From positions 1,700,001 to 1,764,000 of the forward strand of contig NZ_CP053348.1 of NCBI RefSeq assembly GCF_013394595.1: 64,000 nt of DNA, written 5' to 3'. The notes under the pieces were generated by a model that did no database searches, was not told the DNA's origin, and was given only the letters and a program-made list of their open reading frames with translations. A program made the translations under genes and the position numbers. This DNA comes from Winogradskyella forsetii (GTDB taxonomy: Bacteria > Bacteroidota > Bacteroidia > Flavobacteriales > Flavobacteriaceae). Positions 18,720 to 27,569 of this stretch are shown piece by piece. Positions within the stretch are counted from its first letter, which is position 1, and each line of letters starts with the position of its first letter.

Positions 18720-18772
18720 AAAGTTTATTTTTTAATTGATTGAAAATTTTTAGATTTTTTTATAAACTTCGA

Positions 18773-18805
18773 CCCGCCCGAACGTGCCTTTTCGGTAAGG
18801 GCGGG
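18773..18805. repeat. GC-rich REP-like inverted repeat
   Basis: CCCGCCC (18773-18779) and GGGCGGG (18799-18805) are perfect arms around a 19-base loop. The loop can fold further (GCC ttttc GGT). The element is strikingly GC-rich against the AT-rich surroundings. It sits 11 bases past the stop of the minus-strand gene at 18817, followed on that strand by a mixed T/A-rich stretch. It could act as a terminator, but its composition suggests a dispersed repeat. Confidence 0.6.
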
Positions 18806-18816
18806 CTGCAACTAAC

Positions 18817-19902
18817 TCAAAGTTTCTTAAAAGTTACACTTCCATATTCAGAATCTATTTTCACGACGTTACCTGAATTTTTCGCACCATAATAACCATC
18901 ATATTGTTTATCAGAATAGTCAACTTCTTTATTTGTAAAGCTGAAACCCTCAGATTCCCGTAATGAACCATACTGCAAATCGATATCGAAATCGAAATTA
19001 AAACTCGCATCATGACCAATGGTAATACCAACATAATCGGATGTGATGTTTACACTTTTCGCTTTAGAAGCCATACGTTCTATTTTTATGGAACCGTAAT
19101 TTGCTTTAAGATTTACAGTTTTAAATATGTTTCCCAATCGTAAGGATAGGTAATCGCCTCGTCCATCTAAATTATTGATGTTATCTATTTTTAAGGACCC
19201 GTAATCACAAGTGTAGTTGACGTTTTCAGCGGCTTCAATAATAGATTCAGTGTAATCTGCTCTAAGAACCAGTTCCTCGGTTTTAGCAACTGTAAAACCA
19301 CTATAGTCTGCCTTTATTTCGCCACTTTTTATGTATTCAAAATAACAATTCTTACTGTAATCAAAACGAATTAAGTTGTTATCTGCCATCAATTCCTTGG
19401 TTGTAATCTTACCGTAATCGCATACTAATTTAGCAGTGCCTTCAAGCCTATCTAAGTTAATGGAACCATAATCATTATTAAGTTCAACATTATTGGTTTT
19501 AGGCATTTTTATAAGGTAATTAACTTCAACTTTCAACTTGTTGTTACTTCCCCAATTCCACCAAGATCGCTTCTCGTTGCCGAATTTAGTAACCGCAGAT
19601 ACAATATTGTCGGTATTTGAAAATGCTATGTTTATTTCATTAAGTCTTTCCTGTACTTTTTCAGAATCATTTCCTGTCACTTTAATGGTAATATCAAAAG
19701 CGATGCGGTTTTCATTCCATGTGACTACATCTAAATTGCCATAGCTGTTGTTCACTTTTAGTGTGCCGTTGGAAGAGACGTCAAATGATTTTTTAATGCT
19801 CTTTTCTTTAGTTGATTTTAGGTCTATTTCACTATTTGCAAATACCAAAGTAGGTATTAACAACAATAAAATTGCAAGATTAAATTGTATTCTTAGGTTC
19901 AT
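18817..19902 (-). CDS. Exported DYGS-repeat beta-helix protein (DUF4097-like)
   Basis: A 361-residue protein with a signal peptide (about 1-22, LLIPTLVFA). From about residue 40 to the end, a strand-sized motif of the type xDYGSixi recurs roughly every 18-22 residues (NSYGNLDV, NDYGSINL, CDYGKITT, ADYSGFTV, CDYGSLKI, GDYLSLRL, ANYGSIKI, SDYVGITI, LQYGSLRE, SEYGSVTF). Such periodicity fits a beta-helix or solenoid. The start overlaps the end of the anti-sigma gene by 23 bases, so the two are co-transcribed. Probably a surface or periplasmic product of the same envelope-response operon; no enzymatic motif. Confidence 0.85.
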   Translation of the reverse strand: MNLRIQFNLAILLLLIPTLVFANSEIDLKSTKEKSIKKSFDVSSNGTLKVNNSYGNLDVVTWNENRIAFDITIKVTGNDSEKVQERLNEINIAFSNTDNIVSAVTKFGNEKRSWWNWGSNNKLKVEVNYLIKMPKTNNVELNNDYGSINLDRLEGTAKLVCDYGKITTKELMADNNLIRFDYSKNCYFEYIKSGEIKADYSGFTVAKTEELVLRADYTESIIEAAENVNYTCDYGSLKIDNINNLDGRGDYLSLRLGNIFKTVNLKANYGSIKIERMASKAKSVNITSDYVGITIGHDASFNFDFDIDLQYGSLRESEGFSFTNKEVDYSDKQYDGYYGAKNSGNVVKIDSEYGSVTFKKL

Positions 19903-20443
19903 TGGTGTTGATTTTAAATTGTTTTACATCTTCGATTTGCTCTAGAACAGTATTCAGAATGTCTATTCTATTTTGAAAATTGGAAATCATCGCATAGATA
20001 ACACGTTGGTCTTTTCCGCTTTCAGTTAAATCTGTTTTTAATTTTTGATAATCCTTTTCTAATATTTGAATTTGCGCCAAGGCATCCGAAATTATCGCTT
20101 CGGTTAATGGGGAACGTTCTTTGTTTAGTTTCTTTAATTCGTTTTCAATGGTAACCGTGAAAAAGTCTTGGGTTTCCGACATTTCTGGCGATACGCTCGC
20201 TAAATCCATAGTTTCAGGCTGATTCTGCAAGGTTGTAAAAACACTAAAACAAATCACTAATGCAGCTGCAACGGCCAAAAGGGGTTTCCAGTGAAATCCA
20301 GACGGTGTTTTAACTTCGTTTGAAGTCAAAGTGTTTCCTTTCAACTTTTCTAAAAATCGCTGTTCGTGATTGTTTTGAGGTGTTTCAATGTCAAACTGAC
20401 CTTTCAAATCGTCAAATAAACTATACAAATTATCTTTTTTCAT
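19880..20443 (-). CDS. Putative membrane anti-sigma factor
   Basis: A 187-residue protein with a cytoplasmic N-terminus (1-48), one membrane span (about 50-68, WKPLLAVAAALVICFSVFTTL) and a periplasmic part (about 70-187) that looks like a helical coiled coil (QILEKDYQKLKTDLTESGKDQRVIYAMISNFQNR). It starts two bases after the ECF sigma gene and precedes the DYGS-repeat gene. The position and topology fit an anti-sigma factor, but the usual zinc-binding HxxxCxxC motif is absent. The sigma-binding mode is therefore atypical and the role is inferred from context. Confidence 0.75.
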   Translation of the reverse strand: MKKDNLYSLFDDLKGQFDIETPQNNHEQRFLEKLKGNTLTSNEVKTPSGFHWKPLLAVAAALVICFSVFTTLQNQPETMDLASVSPEMSETQDFFTVTIENELKKLNKERSPLTEAIISDALAQIQILEKDYQKLKTDLTESGKDQRVIYAMISNFQNRIDILNTVLEQIEDVKQFKINTNEPKNTI

Positions 20444-20445
20444 AA

Positions 20446-20994
20446 TTAATTTAATACTAGTTTTTTACGCAAACTCTCTTTGGCTCTTGATATTAAAGTT
20501 CTGCAATTGGCATAAGAAATATTCATAATCTCGCAGATCTCTTCGTAATCGTAACCTTCAATTAAATGCAATGTTAAACTCACATTATAATTGGGTTTCA
20601 AGGTTTTCATAGTGTCTAAAACTTGTTTCACTTTTTCGCTAGTCTGTTCATGTTCTACAATGCCGCCATCGTCTTCAACTTTATAAATAACAGTATCTAA
20701 AGGCACTTCATTTTGTTTCATGGTTTTGTTATAATGCCCAATACTATTATTAATCACAATCCTTTTCAACCATGCGCCAAACATGTTGGTGTCTTCCAAA
20801 GTGTTCAGTTTTGTGAAGCCCGTTAAAAAAGACTCTTGCATAATGTCCTCGGCCTTATAGGAATCTTTTACAATTCTAAGGGCTGTGTTGTACATGGCTT
20901 TGTTGTATCTGTTGTAAATTTCCAACTGCGCACGTTGGTTTCCAGATTTACAAAGCCATAATAACTGTTCGATATCTTGATTGGTTGATGTCAA
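20446..20994 (-). CDS. ECF-type RNA polymerase sigma factor
   Basis: A 182-residue sigma-70 family protein. Region 2 (about 20-90) contains YNRYNKAMYNTALRIVKDSYKAEDIMQESF and the following GAWLKRIVINNSIGHYNK. Region 4 (about 125-178) contains LTLHLIEGYDYEEICEIMNISYANCRTLISRAKESLRKKL, a helix-turn-helix. It heads a minus-strand operon with the putative anti-sigma factor two bases downstream. It likely controls its own operon in response to an envelope signal. Target promoter sequence is not evident. Confidence 0.93.
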   Translation of the reverse strand: MTSTNQDIEQLLWLCKSGNQRAQLEIYNRYNKAMYNTALRIVKDSYKAEDIMQESFLTGFTKLNTLEDTNMFGAWLKRIVINNSIGHYNKTMKQNEVPLDTVIYKVEDDGGIVEHEQTSEKVKQVLDTMKTLKPNYNVSLTLHLIEGYDYEEICEIMNISYANCRTLISRAKESLRKKLVLN

Positions 20995-21249
20995 AAAAAC
21001 AATTGCTTTTATTTAAAGAGGCGTTCTATTTTATATTGTTACAGTTTAATTGAAAAAAAGTTATAATTAATAAAACTTTTCGTCAGTCTGAGTGTTTTGT
21101 AAGGAACGAATAAAACGTATTGAGAACATTTTCTTCATAGCTTTTCGATACTAATTTAAAGGATTGTGATCATTTAAATTCATACGAGTTGAGGAATTTC
21201 ATTTAAATTCCAAAACCTTTTATGTCAATCTAAGGTAATGGCATAACTA

Positions 21250-21278
21250 TTGAATTTAAGGTAATGTGAATAACTTTG
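21250..21278 (+). promoter_or_regulatory. Promoter candidate for lon
   Basis: TAACTTTG (21271-21278) matches the Bacteroidota -7 box TAnnTTTG, with TTG at 21250-21252 in the -33 position (18 bases apart). It lies about 100 bases before lon. The rest of the 387-base gap 20995-21381, between the divergent sigma gene and lon, is AT-rich and shows no other feature I can support. Confidence 0.5.
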
Positions 21279-21381
21279 AATATCTTCTAAAGTATTGGTA
21301 TTCAACAATAAGTTAATTATTAATACATTTAAAACTATGTTGTTCTGTGTTTATTAATGACAGAATGGCTCAAAAATATAT

Positions 21382-23835
21382 ATGGGAAAATCAAATTTTT
21401 TAAATTTAGACAATCTGTCATTTCAGGATTTCGATGAGAATTCAGAATTAATTCCATTGATGACGCCTGAAGATGAAGAATTAATAAACAGCGAATCCTT
21501 ACCAGAATCCTTACCAATTTTACCCTTACGAAATACGGTTTTATTTCCTGGTGTGGTCATTCCGATTACGGCCGGACGAGATACCTCTATAAAACTGATT
21601 AACGATGCCAACAAAGGGGGAAAAGTAATTGGAGTGGTATCACAAAAGGATGAATCGGTTGAAAATCCTTCTGCTAACGATATCTATAAAACAGGAACAG
21701 TTGCACGTATTTTGAAAGTGCTAAAAATGCCAGATGGTAACACCACAGTCATTATTCAAGGGAAAAAGCGCTTTGTGATTAACGAGGTGATTTCCGAAAA
21801 ACCTTATTTAACGGCAACTATTTCTGATATTGCTGAAGCAAAACCAGCTCCAGATAATGAGGAGTTTAAAGCGATAATTGATTCCATTAAGGATTTGTCT
21901 TTGGATATTATAAAACAAAGTCCAAACATTCCTTCCGAAGCCAGTTTTGCGATTAAGAATATTGAAAGTAATTCGTTTTTAATCAATTTTGTGTCTTCTA
22001 ACATGAACCTTAGGGTTGAGGAAAAACAAGAGCTTTTAAAAATCAATGATCTTAAGGAACGTGCGCTTCAGACCTTGAAGTATATGAACATGGAATATCA
22101 GAAGCTAGAGCTTAAAAATGATATCCAGTCCAAGGTTCAGAGCGATATGAACCAACAGCAACGTGAGTATTTCTTGCACCAACAGATGAAAACCATTCAA
22201 GAAGAATTGGGTGGAGGTGTGTCTTCAGGAGAGGAAATTGAAGACATGAAAGCGCGTGCCAAGAAAAAGAAATGGGACGAAAAAGTAAAAGAGCATTTTG
22301 ATAAGGAATTAGCCAAAATGCAGCGTATGAATCCTCAAGTGGCTGAGTATTCCATTCAACGGAATTATTTAGACCTGTTTCTGGATTTGCCTTGGAATGA
22401 ATTCAGCAAGGATAAATTCGACTTAAAACGTGCGCAAAAAATCTTGGATCGTGATCATTTTGGACTTGAGGATGTTAAAAAACGAATCATTGAATATTTA
22501 GCGGTTTTAAAACTGAGAAATGATATGAAGTCGCCAATCCTTTGTCTTTATGGCCCTCCTGGTGTTGGTAAAACCTCATTAGGAAAGTCGATTGCTGAAG
22601 CTTTGGGCAGGGAATATGTACGTATTTCATTAGGTGGATTGCGTGATGAAGCTGAAATCCGTGGTCATAGAAAAACATATATAGGCGCAATGCCAGGACG
22701 AATCATTCAGAGCTTAAAGAAAGCAGGTACTTCAAATCCTGTGTTCGTTTTAGATGAAATTGATAAATTATCCACAGGAAATCAAGGTGATCCATCTTCT
22801 GCGATGTTAGAGGTTTTGGATCCTGAGCAAAACAATGAGTTCTATGACAACTTCTTGGAAATGGGTTATGACTTGTCTAAAGTGATGTTCATTGCAACCT
22901 CCAATAGTATGAATACCATTCAGCCCGCATTAAGAGATCGAATGGAAATCATTAATGTAACAGGTTATACGATTGAAGAAAAAGTGGAAATCGCAAAAAG
23001 ACACTTGTTGCCAAAGCAATTAAAGGAACATGGATTAGATAATTCTAACTTAAAAATTGCAAAACCACAACTGGAAAAAATAGTGGAAGGTTACACGCGT
23101 GAATCTGGCGTAAGAGGTTTGGAGAAGCAAATTGCCAAAATGGTACGTTATGCAGCCAAGAATATCGCCATGGAAGAAAAATATAATATTAAGATTTCTA
23201 ACGAAGATGTCATTGAAGTATTAGGAAGTCCAAGATTGGAACGCGACAAATATGAAAACAATGAGGTTGCTGGCGTTGTCACTGGTTTAGCATGGACTAA
23301 AGTAGGAGGTGATATACTGTTTATAGAATCTATTTTATCTAAAGGAAAAGGCACATTGTCCATTACCGGAAATTTAGGTAAAGTGATGAAGGAGTCGGCT
23401 ACTATTGCTATGGAATACATCAAAGCCAATGCAGATGAATTTGGAATAAATCCTGAAGTTTTCGATAAATATAATGTGCACATTCACGTACCAGAAGGCG
23501 CAACACCAAAAGACGGCCCAAGTGCAGGTGTAACGATGTTGACCTCTTTAGTGTCTTTGTTTACCCAACGTAAAGTAAAGAAGAGCATAGCAATGACTGG
23601 CGAAATTACATTGCGTGGAAAAGTATTGCCAGTTGGTGGTATTAAAGAAAAGATTCTAGCCGCCAAACGTGCTCGTATTAAAGAGATTTTACTTTGTGAG
23701 GATAATCGAAGGGATATTGACGAGATTAAACCAGAATATTTAAAAGGCTTAACGTTTCATTATGTGAAAGATATGAGTGAGGTTTTAAAGTTGGCAATAA
23801 CCAAACAAAAAGTACAGAATGCCAAAAAGCTTTAA
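21382..23835 (+). CDS. lon: ATP-dependent protease Lon
   Basis: An 817-residue cytoplasmic protease. It has an N-terminal substrate domain (about 45-250, [19 protein letters not shown]), an AAA+ module with Walker [12 protein letters not shown] and Walker [11 protein letters not shown], and a C-terminal Ser-Lys protease domain. Ser714 ([10 protein letters not shown]) and Lys757 (GGIKEKI) form the catalytic dyad, spaced 43 residues apart as in E. coli Lon. The N-terminus has a roughly 40-residue acidic extension. The last 17 bases overlap the following LysM gene, so they share a transcript. Confidence 0.97.
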   Translation: MGKSNFLNLDNLSFQDFDENSELIPLMTPEDEELINSESLPESLPILPLRNTVLFPGVVIPITAGRDTSIKLINDANKGGKVIGVVSQKDESVENPSANDIYKTGTVARILKVLKMPDGNTTVIIQGKKRFVINEVISEKPYLTATISDIAEAKPAPDNEEFKAIIDSIKDLSLDIIKQSPNIPSEASFAIKNIESNSFLINFVSSNMNLRVEEKQELLKINDLKERALQTLKYMNMEYQKLELKNDIQSKVQSDMNQQQREYFLHQQMKTIQEELGGGVSSGEEIEDMKARAKKKKWDEKVKEHFDKELAKMQRMNPQVAEYSIQRNYLDLFLDLPWNEFSKDKFDLKRAQKILDRDHFGLEDVKKRIIEYLAVLKLRNDMKSPILCLYGPPGVGKTSLGKSIAEALGREYVRISLGGLRDEAEIRGHRKTYIGAMPGRIIQSLKKAGTSNPVFVLDEIDKLSTGNQGDPSSAMLEVLDPEQNNEFYDNFLEMGYDLSKVMFIATSNSMNTIQPALRDRMEIINVTGYTIEEKVEIAKRHLLPKQLKEHGLDNSNLKIAKPQLEKIVEGYTRESGVRGLEKQIAKMVRYAAKNIAMEEKYNIKISNEDVIEVLGSPRLERDKYENNEVAGVVTGLAWTKVGGDILFIESILSKGKGTLSITGNLGKVMKESATIAMEYIKANADEFGINPEVFDKYNVHIHVPEGATPKDGPSAGVTMLTSLVSLFTQRKVKKSIAMTGEITLRGKVLPVGGIKEKILAAKRARIKEILLCEDNRRDIDEIKPEYLKGLTFHYVKDMSEVLKLAITKQKVQNAKKL

Positions 23836-24589
23836 TTTAATAGTTACATTTTTAATAAGTCTTACTTTGGGAACCGCTGCTTTTGCGCAAGAACAAGTAG
23901 AATTTAAAGATGTGCTATTAGATGGAAAGCCTGCAAAACTAAATGTTGCTACTGGCAAAATTACATTGGTCACTTTAGAAGATAAAGTAGTAGAAACCAA
24001 AATGGATTCTTTGAACACAAAACCCATTTTGGTATCTGATGCTAGTGTTATTGGGTCGAGTATTTCCGAAAAAGATACCATTTCTGATTTTCATGTGGTT
24101 GAAAATGGAGAGACTTTACTCGATATCTCTAGAACCTATAAAGTGACCCTTACAGAATTAAAGCAAGCCAATAATTTGGAAACCACTTTGGTGAATGCAG
24201 GACAAACACTTCGCATTAAAAATTTTGATACAGAAACCAACTCAATTTCTTCAAACGGTAGTAATTTTGAAGCCACCAATTCCAATTTTCATAGGGTAGA
24301 AAAAGGCGATACCTTGTTTAGTTTATCTAGGCGCTATAATTTAAGTGTAGAAGAATTAAAGCGTTTAAATAATTTGAATTCTAATGTCATTAAGATTGGT
24401 CAAAAACTTCGTGTTAATAATTTTGATACTTCAAGGGACGATAAGAGCCTAACCGTTTATGTCGTTAAAAAGGGAGATAATCTTTATCGAATTGCATTGG
24501 AAAACGGAACTACAATTGATGCAATTAAAAAATTGAATGGACTAAAAAGCAATACTATTAAGATAGGCCAAAAGTTGAAGTTAAAATAG
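23819..24589 (+). CDS. Exported protein with three LysM domains
   Basis: A 256-residue protein with a signal peptide (about 1-23, LTLGTAAFA), a roughly 65-residue spacer and three LysM peptidoglycan-binding domains at about 91-136 ([18 protein letters not shown]), 157-203 ([18 protein letters not shown]) and 212-256 ([18 protein letters not shown]). No catalytic domain is attached, so it is a wall-binding protein rather than a hydrolase. It starts 17 bases inside the lon coding region in another frame. The signal peptide supports this start. Confidence 0.85.
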   Translation: MPKSFNLIVTFLISLTLGTAAFAQEQVEFKDVLLDGKPAKLNVATGKITLVTLEDKVVETKMDSLNTKPILVSDASVIGSSISEKDTISDFHVVENGETLLDISRTYKVTLTELKQANNLETTLVNAGQTLRIKNFDTETNSISSNGSNFEATNSNFHRVEKGDTLFSLSRRYNLSVEELKRLNNLNSNVIKIGQKLRVNNFDTSRDDKSLTVYVVKKGDNLYRIALENGTTIDAIKKLNGLKSNTIKIGQKLKLK

Positions 24590-24812
24590 AAAACATCTCT
24601 GCTTGAAAATAAAAAAACTTTATAGTCGTTTTTAAGATAGATTTAGTTGAACTTGTTTATACTTTTTGTATTCAAGCGAAAATTAGTCATTTTGGGACCA
24701 ATTGAAGACTTTTTAGAGATGCATAGCACCGCAACGGGACGAAAAAAAGACAAAAATTGGGTTCAAAATGGCAATTTTTTAGCAAATTGAAAAAGTTTAA
24801 GCGAGTTCATTG

Positions 24813-24853
24813 TATAATTTTTCCTGAATAATAATAATAAGAGAAAAATTATA
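24813..24853. promoter_or_regulatory. Inverted repeat in the porQ leader
   Basis: TATAATTTTTC (24813-24823) and GAAAAATTATA (24843-24853) are perfect 11-base arms around a 19-base spacer rich in AAT units, ending 16 bases before the porQ start. It may be an operator or a leader hairpin. No promoter with an exact TAnnTTTG box is seen here; TAATATTG at 24855-24862 is one mismatch away. Confidence 0.4.
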
Positions 24854-24869
24854 TAATATTGCATCGTTT

Positions 24870-25904
24870 ATGATTAAGAGGATTTCTACCTTATGTATTC
24901 TGCTTTTGGCATTACCTGCGTTTGCGCAATTGGGTGGAGAATCGACCTATCAATTCCTCAATTTGGTATCATCACCAAGACAAGCCGCTTTAGGTGGAAA
25001 AATCATTACAAATTTTGATCATGATGTTACGGAAGCACTTTACAATCCAGCTTCCATTAATTGGCAGATGAACAATCAATTGGCCGTAAATGTTTCTAAT
25101 TATTTAGGAGGCATAACTTACGGAACGGCTGCTTATGGCTATACTTGGGATCGACGTGTACAAACATTGCATATTGGATTGACTTATATCAATTATGGTT
25201 CGTTTGATGGGTATGATGTGAATGGAAATTCCACTGGAACGTTCAGCGGTAACGAAGCTGCACTTTCCTTTGGTTATAACTATAAAATCCCAAATACGGA
25301 TTTTTATGTTGGTGCGAATGTAAAGCTCATAACCTCGCTTTTAGAACAATACAATTCCATTGGTGGTGCTGTAGATCTAGGTGCCATGTATATCAATGAA
25401 AAACTCGATTTTCATGCTGCTTTAACGGTTAGAAATTTGGGCACGCAATTTTCAACTTATGCAGGCCGACAAGAACCTTTGCCACTCGAAGTTAATTTTG
25501 GAATGTCCCAAACTCTTGAGAATGTACCATTGCGTTGGCATTTAACCTTGGAGAATTTGCAAAAATGGCCTATTGGTGTTTCTAATCCTGCGAGAGCAAC
25601 CACAGATTTAGATGGTAACCAAACTGAAGAGCGAGTCAGTTTTTTTAATAAAGGCTTACGACACCTTATTTTAGGTGCGGAATTATTTCCGGAAGGTGGT
25701 TTCAATATTCGTTTAGGTTATAATTTTAGACGTGCAGAAGAATTGCGAATTGTAGATCAGAGAAACTTTTCAGGACTATCAGTTGGTGTGGGCATTAAAT
25801 TAAACAGAATGCGTTTTAGTTATACGCATGCAAGATTTACAAGTGCATCAAATACCAGTTTTTTCGGACTTCAGATCGATTTGGATTCTCGAAGACGTTG
25901 GTAG
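24870..25904 (+). CDS. porQ: Type IX secretion system protein PorQ
   Basis: A 344-residue outer membrane beta-barrel of the PorV/PorQ type. It has a signal peptide (1-19, LLLALPAFA) followed by the typical GGESTYQFLNLVSSPRQAALGGK opening. The barrel shows FDHDVTEALYNPASINW, repeated amphipathic strands and the ending TSFFGLQIDLDSRRRW. PorQ works with PorU, PorV and PorZ in the attachment complex that removes T9SS sorting domains and links cargo to the surface. Its place immediately before cmk is the arrangement I recall from other Flavobacteria. It supports an active T9SS serving the large secreted proteins in this window. Confidence 0.9.
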   Translation: MIKRISTLCILLLALPAFAQLGGESTYQFLNLVSSPRQAALGGKIITNFDHDVTEALYNPASINWQMNNQLAVNVSNYLGGITYGTAAYGYTWDRRVQTLHIGLTYINYGSFDGYDVNGNSTGTFSGNEAALSFGYNYKIPNTDFYVGANVKLITSLLEQYNSIGGAVDLGAMYINEKLDFHAALTVRNLGTQFSTYAGRQEPLPLEVNFGMSQTLENVPLRWHLTLENLQKWPIGVSNPARATTDLDGNQTEERVSFFNKGLRHLILGAELFPEGGFNIRLGYNFRRAEELRIVDQRNFSGLSVGVGIKLNRMRFSYTHARFTSASNTSFFGLQIDLDSRRRW

Positions 25905-26080
25905 ATGATTTGATTTTTAATCATATTAAATTCCTGTTGTAAGTGTGAGGTTATAAATGTTCAAGAAAGAAGACACGAATTTTACTAATTAACACGAATA
26001 ATGAGATTTGTGAAAATTAGTCAAATTCGTGTCAAAAAAAATTTAAACGCTTCATTATAAGTTTTAATATTTAGTTTAAT

Positions 26081-26088
26081 TAAATTTG
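26081..26088 (+). promoter_or_regulatory. -7 promoter element for cmk
   Basis: TAAATTTG matches TAnnTTTG exactly. It overlaps the TTG at 26086 that would be the longest in-frame start of cmk, which argues that the true start is downstream at 26131. Confidence 0.45.
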
Positions 26089-26130
26089 AATTCATCAAAA
26101 TACGAGATTCCCGTTTTCATGGGAAATGAA

Positions 26131-26820
26131 ATGAACAAAATCATCATCGCCATAGACGGATTTTCATCCACAGGAAAAAGTACGGTTGCTAAACAGTTAG
26201 CAAAACGTCTCAACTATATCTATGTGGATACTGGAGCGATGTACAGAGCGGTCACTTATTTTGCACTCGAGAATGAACTTATTGGCGAAGATTTTTTTGA
26301 CGAAGAAGCTTTGATCCATAGGTTAGGGGATATCAGCATTACGTTTAAGTTTAATGAAGTAGCCGGTTTTGCTGAAGTCTATTTAAACGGAAAAAATATT
26401 GAAGCAGCTATCAGAACTCTAAGGGTTTCAAAATACGTGAGTCCTGTGGCAACTTTGTCTGAAGTGCGACGTAAGTTGGTAGAGCAGCAACAGCTTATGG
26501 GAAAAGATAAAGGTATTGTTATGGACGGTCGCGATATTGGAACGGTTGTTTTTCCTGATGCTGAATTAAAAATCTTTATGACGGCTTCAGCGGAAACAAG
26601 AGCCAAACGACGCTACAAAGAATTGTTGGATCGTGGCCATAATTTAAGTTATGACGATGTGTTGGAAAATGTAACAACACGAGATCGCATAGATTCTACA
26701 AGAGAAGATTCACCGTTAGTAAAAGCCGCTGACGCCATTGAAATTGATAATTCTAATTTGACTATTGAGGAGCAGTTGGAGACTTTACTAGGGTTGGCTC
26801 ATCAAATTATTTCAAATTAA
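26131..26820 (+). CDS. cmk: Cytidylate kinase
   Basis: A 229-residue enzyme that phosphorylates CMP and dCMP with ATP. The P-loop is IAIDGFSSTGKST, followed by YVDTGAMYRAVT, a nucleotide-binding region with RKLVEQQQLMG, MDGRDIGTVVFPDA and the lid RAKRRYKELLDRG. I start at the ATG 26131 (MNKIIIAIDG), which gives the usual family length. The frame is open to a TTG at 26086, but that overlaps a promoter box, and another ATG at 26119 is possible. Directly downstream of porQ. Confidence 0.95.
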   Translation: MNKIIIAIDGFSSTGKSTVAKQLAKRLNYIYVDTGAMYRAVTYFALENELIGEDFFDEEALIHRLGDISITFKFNEVAGFAEVYLNGKNIEAAIRTLRVSKYVSPVATLSEVRRKLVEQQQLMGKDKGIVMDGRDIGTVVFPDAELKIFMTASAETRAKRRYKELLDRGHNLSYDDVLENVTTRDRIDSTREDSPLVKAADAIEIDNSNLTIEEQLETLLGLAHQIISN

Positions 26821-26849
26821 AAAAGCGATAAACAAACAGTTCATCGCTT
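26821..26849 (-). terminator. Terminator for the BON/LysM gene
   Basis: AAGCGAT (26823-26829) pairs with ATCGCTT (26843-26849). On the minus strand the stem is followed by a T run, 23 bases past the stop of the gene at 26873. It touches the cmk stop codon and may serve that gene weakly as well. Confidence 0.6.
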
Positions 26850-26872
26850 CTAAAAATAAATAAAAAGTTTTA

Positions 26873-27250
26873 CTAAAGCTTAGGAATAATCAATTCTTGA
26901 CCAGGATGTATTAAATCTGGATTCTTTAGAATATCTGTATTCGCTTGGAATATTTTTTGGTACTTTCCTGGCTCGCCATAATATTGTTTGGCTATTTTGC
27001 CCAGTGTTTCTCCAGATTCTACAGTGTGTCTGGCATAAACCGATTCGTCCGCCACTTTAATGTCGGCCATAATATCAGAAGGGTTTTCGCCGCCCACTTC
27101 TTTGATTTTATCCCACATTAAATCTTTTTCGTATTGCGTAGACGCCGTTCCCCAAACTTTCAGTTTTCCGTTTTCCTCTTCAACTTTACCGTTTTGGATA
27201 TTTAATTTTTCTCCCAAGTCCAATACATCTTGATATTTTGCTTTTACCAT
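26873..27250 (-). CDS. BON-LysM small protein (YgaU/Kbp-like)
   Basis: A 125-residue protein without signal peptide. The first part (about 5-65, KLNIQNGKVEEENGKLKVWGTAST ... DIMADIKV) looks like a BON-type domain. The second (about 75-124, HTVESGETLGKIAKQYYGEPGKY ... PGQELIIPKL) is a complete LysM domain. The layout is that of E. coli YgaU (Kbp), a cytoplasmic potassium-binding protein, so a related cytoplasmic role is more likely than wall binding, by analogy. Convergent with cmk and separated by a hairpin. Confidence 0.85.
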   Translation of the reverse strand: MVKAKYQDVLDLGEKLNIQNGKVEEENGKLKVWGTASTQYEKDLMWDKIKEVGGENPSDIMADIKVADESVYARHTVESGETLGKIAKQYYGEPGKYQKIFQANTDILKNPDLIHPGQELIIPKL

Positions 27251-27417
27251 TTTTTGTAAGTTTTAAATTGTTAATAGTGTTGTAAAGATACCAAAATATG
27301 TACCAAATTTTAACATTTCAAACATGATTTTGATATACTGATTTATAAGACACAAATATCAAACTAAAGTCACATTATTTGGTGTCTGGTTTTCAGTACT
27401 TTAATTTTACAAAATGT

Positions 27418-27449
27418 TTTGGAAAAACTAGAATTATATCGTACTTTTG
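27418..27449 (+). promoter_or_regulatory. rpsA promoter with a 120-base leader
   Basis: TTTG (27418-27421) and TACTTTTG (27442-27449) form a full Bacteroidota promoter with a 20-base spacer. The transcript would carry about 110-120 bases of leader before the rpsA ATG at 27570, containing GCGGT near 27462 and ACCGC near 27518 that could pair. A leader this long is consistent with S1 autoregulation but proves nothing. The rest of the 319-base gap 27251-27569 shows nothing else. Confidence 0.7.
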
Positions 27450-27569
27450 CACACCTTTTTAGCGGTTTATAGAAAATGAAAAGGAATTATAAATAAAAAC
27501 AAACACTTCTACAGCTTTTACCGCATTCTTTTCAAGTAAGTTAGTAGAATACAAATTTTAATTCAGCAC

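Noticed and set aside
19538-19945. Plus-strand open frames opposite the DYGS-repeat gene
   Set aside because: Antisense to a gene with signal peptide and regular repeats; no promoter or start context.
24590-24812. Possible gene remnant or RNA between the LysM gene and porQ (GCACCGCAACGGGACG segment)
   Set aside because: No reading frame of useful length, no tRNA-like or other recognisable fold, and no repeat elsewhere in the window.
26086-26130. TTG start for cmk giving a 15-residue extension
   Set aside because: The TTG lies in a TAAATTTG promoter box, and family members start at the position of the ATG at 26131.
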